This document shows, in pieces, positions 14,561-20,048 of a stretch of DNA of 20,048 nucleotides (position 1 is its first letter; each line of letters begins with the position of its first letter). Source of the stretch: CAZPGL01 sp964586175. Its GTDB lineage: Bacteria; Actinomycetota; Acidimicrobiia; Acidimicrobiales; MedAcidi-G1. The stretch spans positions 1-20,048 of the forward strand of contig CAZPGL010000036.1 in NCBI GenBank assembly GCA_964586175.1, read 5' to 3'. The notes below the pieces were generated by a model. It was given only the letters and a program-made list of their open reading frames with translations. It had not been told where the DNA came from and searched no databases. Both the position numbers and the translations under genes were made by a program.

Positions 14561-17062
14561 TCAGGCATGGACATGGTCGGCTCCTCCGCCACCGGGCACG
14601 AGGTTGCGGGGAGCGAACGACATCGTCTCGACGGCGCCCGACCGACCCAGTCGCCGGATACGGCCTCGTCCGAGCTTGAACGCGTACCGCAGGTTCAACG
14701 GCTGGATGGAGGTGTCAGCCGGGACGACGGTGTTGGCCGCCGACCCCGGATAGAGGAAGTAGGTGTAGGTCACGCCAGGAGGCACCACGTCGGTGACGTA
14801 GACCACTGCGGTGAAGCCACCGGCGTGCGACCGCCCGATCTGGTCGGCGACGTCGTCGCACTCGACCGAAACCAGGTCACCGGAGGACAAGCCCCAGGCC
14901 GCGGCGTCGGCCGGGTTGACCTCCAGCGGGTTCTGGGGCCAGCGGTCGCGGGCCAGCGGTCGGCGCTGGTAGTCCGAGGTGTTGTTCCACAGGGCGTTGA
15001 CCCGCCCGTTGAGGACCCACACTTCGTCACGGTCCGGGCGGGGGGCGAGGATCCGGTTCCGTTCCTGCACCGCGGACCAGTCCGGTTCGACGAAGTTGGC
15101 TCGACCGGAATCGGTCTTGAACGTGAGGTCGGCGTGCAACCGCGGCGTGCCGACGAGGCCATCACCTTCGAGCCTGGCCGGAGTCTGGATACCGGTGGTG
15201 CCCAGATCGGCCAGGACGTCGTGGGCCCGCCGGCCCTGGCGACGAGCCAGCTCGACGACCGCCGTGTTGTCCTTTCGGCCACCAGCGGTGCGGGCCGAGA
15301 GCTCCTCGAAGATTTCGTTGGTGTCGGCCCAACCGAAACCGTCGAAGCCCATGCGCTGGGCGACCTGGGCGAAGATCCACCAGTCGGGGCGGGCGTCGCC
15401 CGGTGGGTCCATGAACCCCTGGTAGAGCCGGAGGCGACGCTCGGCATTGTTGCGGGTGAAGTCCTCCTCACCCCAGGTGGCGGCCGGTAGTACCAGATCG
15501 GCGTACCGGGTGCTCTCGTTGGCGTAGATCTCCTGGTGGACGACGACCAGGCCGCCGGCGTCGATCCGCGCCTTGAGCTGGGCGTACGCCGTTTCAGGAT
15601 CGGCGGAGGAGACCTGTGGGCCGGTGCTGGTGAGCTCATCGACCCGCCGCCGCAGGGCTGCGGTGCCCGCCGTCGCGCCGAGCCAGTTGGTACCCACGAC
15701 CCACCGGAAGCGGGTGTTGCCTTCGACCAGCCACCGTTCGGTGTCCATCTCGACGGGATTCCCGTCGACCTCGTGGGGGGACTTCTCCAGCGGATAGGAC
15801 GCCGCCTTCTGGCCACCTCGCTGATGGCCGCCCATGCGGGCCGTGGCCCGACCTTCCCGACCGGTGGCGCCCACGACCAGACCCAGGTTGGCGATGGCCG
15901 CCGTGTTCTCGTAGTTGTGCGTCCAGTAGACGCCCTTCTCAAACAGCACCGAAGTGCGGGGCTGGGCGCCGGATCCTCCCGAAAGCAGTCGGGCCGCCTC
16001 GCGGATCGACTCGGCCGGAACGCCGGTGATGGCCGACGCCCCTTCCGGGGTGAAGTCGTCCTCGGCCCGGAGCGCGGCGTGGAGTTCATCCACGGTGCGG
16101 CCGAATCGGCGCCGCCGCCACTTCCCCTCGGCATCCAGATCGGCCCGGGACGCGGTGTACCGGTCAACGAAGGAGCGGTCCTCCCACCCTTCATCCAGGA
16201 TGACTCGCACGATGGCGTTGGTGAGACAGGTGTCGGTGCCCGGCTTGAGCTGCAGGTGGAGGCCGCCCTGCTGTTCGGCCCACGCCGCGGTGAACGTCCG
16301 CCGGGGATCGACGTAGACGATGGTGGCCCCGCCGGCAGCCTGCCAGTCGGTGAAGCGCACCGACTTGGTCTCGTACGGGTCTGAGCCGGCGATGTAGAGC
16401 ACGTCGGCGGCCCGGTCGTCGGCGAAGGCGGCACCAAAGGCGTCGATGCCGGCGTCGCTCAGGCCGGGCACATCGTCGCCGTCGGCCGGGGCGTGGTGGG
16501 GTGAGAAGTTAGGTGTACCGATCGCCCCCAACGCCAGCTTCGACCCGGCATAGGTGTTCTCGAAGAACTCGTACGAGTAGATCTTCATGCCCCAAGCCAG
16601 CTCGCCGTGTTCGGTGACCACGTGGCTGGACAGACGGGCCACCAGGTCCAGGGCGGTTTCCCACGGCACGGGCACCAGGTCGCCGTCGACCCGCAGCATC
16701 GGACTGGTCAGCCGGTCGGCGGTTGGACCGTCGGCTCGGTGGAGCTTCTGGGCGAGAGCTCCGCCACGCACCGAGTGGCTACCGCCGACGTTGACCACGT
16801 CGGCGTGCGGGTCGGGCAGGACCACGCAGTGACGACGCTCGCCGTCGACCCGGACCACGGTGTGCATCGTGTCCGAGATCCATCCTCCGGCCAGCGGGCC
16901 GACCGGCAGATCCCGGCCCAGAGCGTTGTCGTCTGCGGCCGGCCCGCCGTTCTGGCCGAGGGGCCAGGTGTAGACCCGGTACCCGCACGCCACCGGGCAG
17001 TACTCGCAGCAGGTGGTGTGTTCGTCGGCGCCGGCCGGCGGGATGGGGACGGCCGCTGTCAC
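14561..17062 (-). CDS. AioA-like molybdopterin oxidoreductase, large subunit (arsenite oxidase family)
   Basis: This encodes an 833-residue subunit, the length of AioA. The [3Fe-4S] motif CEYCPVACGYRVYTWP (Cys19, Cys22, Cys26) pairs with Ser97 in SHSVRG, in place of the fourth Cys of most relatives, as in AioA. Further AioA hallmarks are VDPRRT, LKPGTDTCLTNAI, FEKGVYW, ARMGGHQRGG, NAERRLRLYQGFMDPPGDA and LNLRYAFKLGRGRIRRL. From memory of AioA, the arsenite-pocket residues correspond to His189, Arg409 and His413 (kept), and Glu is replaced by Asp197. No signal peptide is present; it would be exported with the Tat-bearing Rieske partner. The GTG at 17062 overlaps the Rieske stop (GTGA). It probably oxidises arsenite or a similar oxyanion; iodate reductase (IdrA) is the nearest alternative. 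Confidence 0.85.
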   Translation of the reverse strand: MTAAVPIPPAGADEHTTCCEYCPVACGYRVYTWPLGQNGGPAADDNALGRDLPVGPLAGGWISDTMHTVVRVDGERRHCVVLPDPHADVVNVGGSHSVRGGALAQKLHRADGPTADRLTSPMLRVDGDLVPVPWETALDLVARLSSHVVTEHGELAWGMKIYSYEFFENTYAGSKLALGAIGTPNFSPHHAPADGDDVPGLSDAGIDAFGAAFADDRAADVLYIAGSDPYETKSVRFTDWQAAGGATIVYVDPRRTFTAAWAEQQGGLHLQLKPGTDTCLTNAIVRVILDEGWEDRSFVDRYTASRADLDAEGKWRRRRFGRTVDELHAALRAEDDFTPEGASAITGVPAESIREAARLLSGGSGAQPRTSVLFEKGVYWTHNYENTAAIANLGLVVGATGREGRATARMGGHQRGGQKAASYPLEKSPHEVDGNPVEMDTERWLVEGNTRFRWVVGTNWLGATAGTAALRRRVDELTSTGPQVSSADPETAYAQLKARIDAGGLVVVHQEIYANESTRYADLVLPAATWGEEDFTRNNAERRLRLYQGFMDPPGDARPDWWIFAQVAQRMGFDGFGWADTNEIFEELSARTAGGRKDNTAVVELARRQGRRAHDVLADLGTTGIQTPARLEGDGLVGTPRLHADLTFKTDSGRANFVEPDWSAVQERNRILAPRPDRDEVWVLNGRVNALWNNTSDYQRRPLARDRWPQNPLEVNPADAAAWGLSSGDLVSVECDDVADQIGRSHAGGFTAVVYVTDVVPPGVTYTYFLYPGSAANTVVPADTSIQPLNLRYAFKLGRGRIRRLGRSGAVETMSFAPRNLVPGGGGADHVHA

Positions 17063-17610
17063 GTCGATCCCAGCAGCTCGACCCCGACCCCGTGCAACGG
17101 GTCGGCGTGGCCGTAGAGCGGTCGACGGATGCCGGTGGCGATCACCTCGTCGCCGTCGAGCCGCAGGACGACCCTCGGCAGATGCTGGGTTGCCTGACCG
17201 AACGCCGGTTGACCATCCCGGGTCAGGTCGAACGCCGTGAAGTGGCACGGGCAAGGGCCCAGCACCCCGTCCTCGGCCCGGAATTCGGTGATCGGACAGC
17301 CCATGTGGGTGCACAGGTTGGAGAAGGCGACCAGATCATCCTCGGGCCCGATGCCGTGGGGCACCGGGCGGCCCAGCCGGACCAGCAGGTTGGTCTGGTC
17401 GACCGCGGGATAGTCGAACATGACCGGATGGCCGACCCCGAGCCTTGAGTACCCGGAGAGGGAAATCTCCGGGTACTCAAGGGTGACCGTCGTTGGGGCA
17501 CCCGAGTCGTCCCGCTCCCATGACAGACCCACAGGGAGCACGATGCCGCTGGCCAGAGCGGCACCACCGGCAGCGCCGGCTAGCACGAATTCTCGGCGGG
17601 TCAGCGGCAC
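17059..17610 (-). CDS. AioB-like Rieske [2Fe-2S] subunit with Tat signal
   Basis: This encodes a 183-residue protein. The N-terminus LTRREFVLAGAAGGAALASG is a twin-arginine-type signal anchor. The Rieske ligands are in CTHMGC (Cys100, His102) and CPCHF (Cys122, His123), with Cys105 and Cys120 able to form the usual disulfide. Flanking text strongly resembles AioB: RPVPHGIGPEDDLVAFSNL before the first loop, FGQATQHLPRVVLRLDGD after the second, and IRRPLYG near the end. It would pass electrons from the AioA-like subunit to an external acceptor. The GTG at 17610 follows GGAG by about 6 bases. It is the first gene of the operon, with a DosR-like box upstream. Codons 43-56 form a perfect 17-bp hairpin. 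Confidence 0.9.
   Translation of the reverse strand: MPLTRREFVLAGAAGGAALASGIVLPVGLSWERDDSGAPTTVTLEYPEISLSGYSRLGVGHPVMFDYPAVDQTNLLVRLGRPVPHGIGPEDDLVAFSNLCTHMGCPITEFRAEDGVLGPCPCHFTAFDLTRDGQPAFGQATQHLPRVVLRLDGDEVIATGIRRPLYGHADPLHGVGVELLGST
17443..17482. repeat. Perfect 17-bp inverted repeat inside the Rieske gene
   Basis: The arm CCTTGAGTACCCGGAGA (17443-17459) is exactly complementary to 17466-17482, with a 6-base loop. On the mRNA (minus strand) it lies about 130-170 nt after the start codon. No T-run follows on either strand, so it is not a classic terminator. The protein around it is still AioB-like. Confidence 0.95.
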
Positions 17611-17652
17611 TGGTATCTCCGTTCCGACATCAGGATTCGACGGTCACCGGCG

Positions 17653-17658
17653 ACGCTA
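17653..17658 (-). promoter_or_regulatory. Putative -10 (TAGCGT) of the AioBA-like operon
   Basis: On the minus strand TAGCGT lies 24 bp after the DosR-like box at 17683-17696. Transcription would start near 17645, leaving a roughly 35-nt leader containing the RBS. Confidence 0.45.
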
Positions 17659-17682
17659 CGAACGACCTGGAGGGCGTCGGCA

Positions 17683-17696
17683 GGGCCTTAGGTCCC
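17683..17696 (-). promoter_or_regulatory. DosR-box-like site 1 (before the Rieske gene)
   Basis: Read on the minus strand the site is CGGGACCTAAGGCCCT including one flanking base on each side. It fits the GGGAC-N4-GNCCC pattern bound by DevR/DosR-type regulators. Its centre is about 44 bp upstream of the predicted start, a usual activator position. All sixteen bases match site 3. Confidence 0.65.
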
Positions 17697-17718
17697 GTTC
17701 GCCGGCGGTGCCGTGAAC

Positions 17719-17732
17719 GGGACCATGGTCCC
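17719..17732 (+). promoter_or_regulatory. DosR-box-like site 2 (before the copper protein gene)
   Basis: GGGAC-CATG-GTCCC is a perfect 14-bp palindrome. Its centre lies 43.5 bp upstream of the GTG at 17769, which is also the predicted transcription start. Flanking GAAC matches the flank of site 1. Confidence 0.7.
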
Positions 17733-17755
17733 TGGGCCGACCGGCGACGCGTCCG

Positions 17756-17768
17756 TACCGTCGCCGCT
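17756..17768 (+). promoter_or_regulatory. Leaderless promoter -10 (TACCGT) of the copper protein gene
   Basis: TACCGT (17756-17761) is followed by seven bases and the GTG at 17769, with no RBS. It lies 23 bp after DosR-like site 2. Confidence 0.55.
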
Positions 17769-18209
17769 GTGAGCGATGCGCGTGCCCGGCGACGCCGGCG
17801 ACATCGAGGGGCAGAGGGCCCATACGAGTGGATGCTCGGGGCCGGTTCGGGAGTGGCGGTGTTCCTGCTCGTGGTGGCCGTGGGTCTGACCGTGCTGTTG
17901 GTGCTGCTCGGCGCCGGGGACAGGACCGACCAGCCAGCGGCCGCATCGGGGGACGTGCTGGTGGCCACCGAGTTCGCCTACGACCCCGGTCGGATCGAGT
18001 CGGGGACCGAGGTCGAGCTGACGCTACGAAACGATGGCGCTGTCTACCACGACCTGGTGATCGAAGGGGTCGACGGGTTCCAGCTCACCGCGCTGCCCGG
18101 CGAGACCGATCAGGGGTCGGTCAGCCTCGATCCCGGCCGGTACGTCATGTACTGCACGGTGCCCGGCCACCGGGATTCGGGCATGGTCGCTGAGCTGGCC
18201 GTCGGGTGA
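17769..18209 (+). CDS. Membrane-anchored cupredoxin (type-1 copper protein)
   Basis: This encodes a 146-residue protein. A very basic N-terminus (RARRRRRHR) is followed by one transmembrane helix at about 24-48 and a flexible linker. The cupredoxin fold spans about 61-146. The full type-1 copper ligand set is present: His94 (VYHDLVIEG), Cys129 and His134 (YCTVPGH), and Met139 (GM). The basic start followed by the helix predicts that the copper domain faces outward. It is divergent from the AioBA-like operon with a shared regulatory region, so it is the obvious candidate electron acceptor for that enzyme, like azurin or cytochrome c in other arsenite oxidisers. The GTG at 17769 is chosen for its leaderless promoter and because it begins the basic segment. 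Confidence 0.88.
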   Translation: MSDARARRRRRHRGAEGPYEWMLGAGSGVAVFLLVVAVGLTVLLVLLGAGDRTDQPAAASGDVLVATEFAYDPGRIESGTEVELTLRNDGAVYHDLVIEGVDGFQLTALPGETDQGSVSLDPGRYVMYCTVPGHRDSGMVAELAVG

Positions 18210-18211
18210 TC

Positions 18212-18225
18212 GGGACCTAAGGCCC
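18212..18225 (+). promoter_or_regulatory. DosR-box-like site 3 (before the receiver-like gene)
   Basis: GGGAC-CTAA-GGCCC begins three bases after the copper protein stop codon. With flanks, CGGGACCTAAGGCCCT is identical to site 1 in inverted orientation. CACCAT (18250-18255), a -10-like element with one mismatch to TANNNT, follows after 24 bp, the same geometry as at sites 1 and 2. Confidence 0.6.
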
Positions 18226-18300
18226 TACCGGAACCCCCCCGCCGCAACACACCATGGACCCCAGACTGTGACACATCCACCGTGTACCAGGAGCACCAAC

Positions 18301-18801
18301 ATGCGCCTATCCCGCCACAAGCCAATCGCCGCCCCCGACTTCGAGGGCCCACGGCCAGTCCACGACAACGGCAGCTCACCGCGGGTGCTGGTCGAGGAGG
18401 ACGATCCGGCGACCCGTCAGGCCATGGTCAACACGCTGCGGGCCGCAGGCTTCGACACCGTCGGCTGTGGCGGACCAGACGACGCCGACGGGCGTTCCTG
18501 TCCGCTGGTCCAGGGTGACGGTTGCCCGGCCGCCGAAGACGCCGACGTCATCTTGTTCTCGTTCCGGCTGGCCGACCAGCACAACCGGATGATCCTGAAA
18601 CAAATTCGGCGGGCCAACCCCCGGACCCCGATCGTGGTGGAGATCCCCCAGCCCCATGCGGCCCGCCATCAGGACGTGTTGGTGGGCACCACCCTGCTGC
18701 ATTCGCCGGTCACCAGGAAGACCCTGACCCAGGCCGTCCTCGACGCCTGGCACGGCCCGAACCGTCGTCAGCGGGTGCTCCGGGACTCCCTGCCCAACTG
18801 A
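18301..18801 (+). CDS. Degenerate receiver-like protein with Cys motif
   Basis: This encodes a 166-residue protein. From about residue 28 it follows the receiver-domain pattern: RVLVEEDDPATRQAMVNTLRAAGF keeps the acidic cluster, but the phospho-acceptor position in DVILFSFRLAD is Ser87 instead of Asp, and the usual Lys-Pro is Ser135-Pro136. It therefore probably cannot be phosphorylated normally. Between them lies an insertion with Cys56, Cys67 and Cys75, including CPLVQGDGCP, which could bind metal or respond to redox state. The ATG at 18301 has AGGAG 7 bases upstream and is preferred to the GTG at 18268. DosR-like site 3 lies upstream, and a strong hairpin follows. The precise family is not recognised. 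Confidence 0.75.
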   Translation: MRLSRHKPIAAPDFEGPRPVHDNGSSPRVLVEEDDPATRQAMVNTLRAAGFDTVGCGGPDDADGRSCPLVQGDGCPAAEDADVILFSFRLADQHNRMILKQIRRANPRTPIVVEIPQPHAARHQDVLVGTTLLHSPVTRKTLTQAVLDAWHGPNRRQRVLRDSLPN

Positions 18802-18829
18802 CCGAACCAGTCCCCCCCCAGGAAGGCGG

Positions 18830-18863
18830 TGGGCCGGCGTCGTCGGTGACAGCGGCGCCGGCC
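18830..18863 (+). terminator. Strong terminator-like hairpin
   Basis: GGGCCGGCGTC (18830-18840) pairs with GGCGCCGGCCC (18853-18863), giving 11 bp with one G-T pair and a 12-base loop. It lies 28 bp after the receiver-like gene. The following bases include ATTGTTTG, only a weak T-tract. Confidence 0.6.
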
Positions 18864-19052
18864 CGTCGCTCATTGTTTGAGGGGTACTGCTCGGCAGCCA
18901 TGCCCGACGTACGTGGCGGGCGCATCGGTGGCCCGTCCGAACCCGCCCGGGCGGTAGACGACAGGCCCTTGACCAGGCATCGCCGCGATCGCACCTGGTG
19001 GCCACACGGTCCCCCACCGGCCCCGGGCCGCCCGACGAGAACCGTGTGCGGC
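18864..19052. other. Intergenic stretch without recognised gene
   Basis: This lies between the terminator-like hairpin and the right copy of the repeat. Open frames here are GC-driven and show no protein-like pattern. No tRNA, integrase site or insertion sequence was seen. Confidence 0.5.
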
Positions 19053-19891
19053 GCCTACAGCCGGCGACGCAGCAGGGCCAGGGTGCGGTCCCAGGCCGTG
19101 GCCGAAGCGGCCTCGTCGTAGGTGCCCAGCGGGTTCTCCTCGTTGGTGAAGGCGTGGCCGGTGCCGTCATAGACGTGGAAGGTGACGTCCTTGCCCATGG
19201 CCCGCAGGTCGCCTTCGAGGGCGGTCACCGCGTCGGGCGGGAAGAAGTCGTCGACGGCGGCGAAATGGCCTTCGACGGTCGCCGTCAGCCCCGACCAGTC
19301 GGGACCGCCGTCACCGAGCGGGGCACCGTAGAACGGTGCCGCGGCGGCGACCCGGTCACCCTCGGCGGCGGCGATCATGAGGGTCAACATGCCGCCCATG
19401 CAGAAGCCGACCACCCCAACCGCGTCGCCGATGGTGGCATCGAGGCCCAGCAGGTGGTCGATGGCCGCCGACATGTCGCGGGCCGCCCGCTCAGGGGGCA
19501 GGCCGGTCATCAGCTCGCCGGCCTTGTCCATCTCGGTGTGTTCGGCGAACTCGCCGTGGTACAGGTCGGGGGCCAGGGCGGTGAACCCCTCAGCGGCCAT
19601 CCGGTCGCACACCCCCTTGATCTGGGGCACCAGACCCCACCACTCCTGGAGCACGACCACTCCGGGGCCGACCCCTGCAGCCGGGACCGCCAGGTAGCCG
19701 CCGGCCGTCGTACCGTTGGCGGCGAACTCGATCATCGATCCGGACATGGCGTCTCCCCCGTCGTCGGACTGGACCGCAGTCAACCACACCGGTCCGTCTC
19801 GCCGACAGCAAACCTGCAGGAAGGGGCCTGTCCCCACGCTGCAGGTGGTGTCCGACGATTACCGGTCGGCGCGTTGGCCGCCGAGGCGGCC
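19053..19891. repeat. Right (full-length, 839 bp) copy of the direct repeat
   Basis: This is the full-length version of the segment at 11779-12496, in the same orientation, about 7.3 kb away. It contains the whole intact hydrolase gene and the 3' end of the next minus-strand gene. That makes it the likely original locus, since its right edge lies inside a continuous reading frame. Confidence 0.95.
19055..19747 (-). CDS. Dienelactone hydrolase family protein
   Basis: This encodes a 230-residue alpha/beta hydrolase of normal DLH length. LQEWWGLVPQIKG (Glu35) and LAPDLYHG are typical of the family. The nucleophile is Cys116 in GVVGFCMGGM, the acid is Asp166 or Asp167 in AAVDDFFP, and the base is His198 in YDGTGHAFTN. 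The family opens dienelactones in chlorocatechol breakdown or cleaves related cytosolic esters; no other chlorocatechol genes are nearby, so the substrate is unknown. The ATG at 19747 follows the RBS GGGGGAG, which decides against an upstream in-frame start at 19837. A second, inactivated copy lies at 11781-12352. Confidence 0.92.
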   Translation of the reverse strand: MSGSMIEFAANGTTAGGYLAVPAAGVGPGVVVLQEWWGLVPQIKGVCDRMAAEGFTALAPDLYHGEFAEHTEMDKAGELMTGLPPERAARDMSAAIDHLLGLDATIGDAVGVVGFCMGGMLTLMIAAAEGDRVAAAAPFYGAPLGDGGPDWSGLTATVEGHFAAVDDFFPPDAVTALEGDLRAMGKDVTFHVYDGTGHAFTNEENPLGTYDEAASATAWDRTLALLRRRL

Positions 19892-20048
19892 GGCTCCGGG
19901 GCGGGAGTCCGCAGCAGGATCTCGCCGTCCATGTCGTCAACCCGGTGCATGGACCCGGTGTGCCACGACGACACGCCGGTGGCCACGACCGGAAGGGTGA
20001 CCCACTGCGACTGGCCCGACCGGTTGTAGACGGCGTAGCCGTTGGTGA
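19780..20048 (-). CDS. 3' end of an unrecognised minus-strand gene (partial)
   Basis: A frame open from the window edge to the stop at 19780 reads NGYAVYNRSGQSQWVTLPVV, then SSWHTGSMHRVDDMDGEILL, then a Pro/Ala-rich tail. Codon use in the first 50 or so residues is strongly GC3-biased and protein-like. Two Trp-containing strands suggest a beta-rich domain. I cannot assign a family. The last 37 or so codons lie within the duplicated segment and look less protein-like, so the stop may have been recruited there. The hydrolase start is 32 bp downstream of this stop. The left repeat copy carries only the tail of this frame. Confidence 0.55.
   Translation of the reverse strand, partial: TNGYAVYNRSGQSQWVTLPVVATGVSSWHTGSMHRVDDMDGEILLRTPAPEPAASAANAPTGNRRTPPAAWGQAPSCRFAVGETDRCG

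Noticed and set aside
14291..15490. Plus-strand 399-codon frame opposite the AioA-like gene
   Set aside because: It is a shadow frame; the minus strand encodes an unmistakable molybdoenzyme.
14561..17062. Formate dehydrogenase or nitrate reductase as identity of the large subunit
   Set aside because: The Cys-x2-Cys-x3-Cys plus Ser pattern and the adjacent AioB-like Rieske subunit fit the arsenite oxidase branch; no Sec/Cys active-site context of formate dehydrogenase or NarG-type features were seen.
1..20048. CRISPR arrays, insertion sequences, integrases or phage genes
   Set aside because: No regularly spaced repeats and no transposase, recombinase or phage structural motifs were found, including at the edges of the direct repeats.

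Overview
The window is very GC-rich (roughly 70% by eye) with dense, GC3-biased genes. It carries actinobacterial signatures: an F420-type (Ddn family) reductase, an IclR regulator with a luciferase-like oxidoreductase, a DevR/DosR-like response regulator, and promoters of the form TANNNT followed 6-7 nt later by the start codon (leaderless transcripts). A free-living Actinomycetota bacterium fits best, perhaps in or near Acidimicrobiia. The class-level placement is inference.

Region 1 (1-4250) is ordinary chromosome. It has tRNA-Val(GAC) and tRNA-Cys(GCA) around a four-helix membrane protein, then a translationally coupled pair (carboxymuconolactone-decarboxylase-like protein and hotdog thioesterase). 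A zinc alcohol dehydrogenase reads away from that pair, followed by a Ddn-like reductase and an RDD membrane protein. Region 2 (4248-11740) is catabolic or sulfur metabolism: O-acetylhomoserine sulfhydrylase coupled to a CoA-binding protein, then thioesterase, SDR and LLM flavin oxidoreductase on the minus strand. An IclR regulator is divergent from these across a palindromic operator region. An alpha/beta hydrolase and a second SDR follow.

Region 3 (11779-19891) is the interesting part. Two direct copies of a dienelactone hydrolase segment bracket about 6.5 kb. They look identical base for base, except that the left copy has lost 121 bp and is a pseudogene. Between them are a DevS-like PAS histidine kinase, and on the opposite strand an operon encoding an AioB-type Rieske subunit, an AioA-type molybdopterin subunit, a small two-helix membrane protein and a DevR/DosR-like response regulator. 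Divergent from that operon are a membrane-anchored type-1 copper protein and a degenerate receiver-like protein with a CPLxxGxxCP motif.

Three DosR-box-like sites (GGGAC-N4-GNCCC) lie upstream of the Rieske gene, the copper protein gene and the receiver-like gene, each 23-24 bp before a -10-like element. The simplest model is a self-contained redox module. The kinase and regulator would activate the three promoters, the AioBA-like enzyme would oxidise arsenite or a related oxyanion outside the membrane, and the tethered copper protein would accept the electrons. Arsenite-oxidase ancestry is well supported by the sequence. The actual substrate and the DosR-type control are inferred. The window ends in the 3' part of an unrecognised minus-strand gene.
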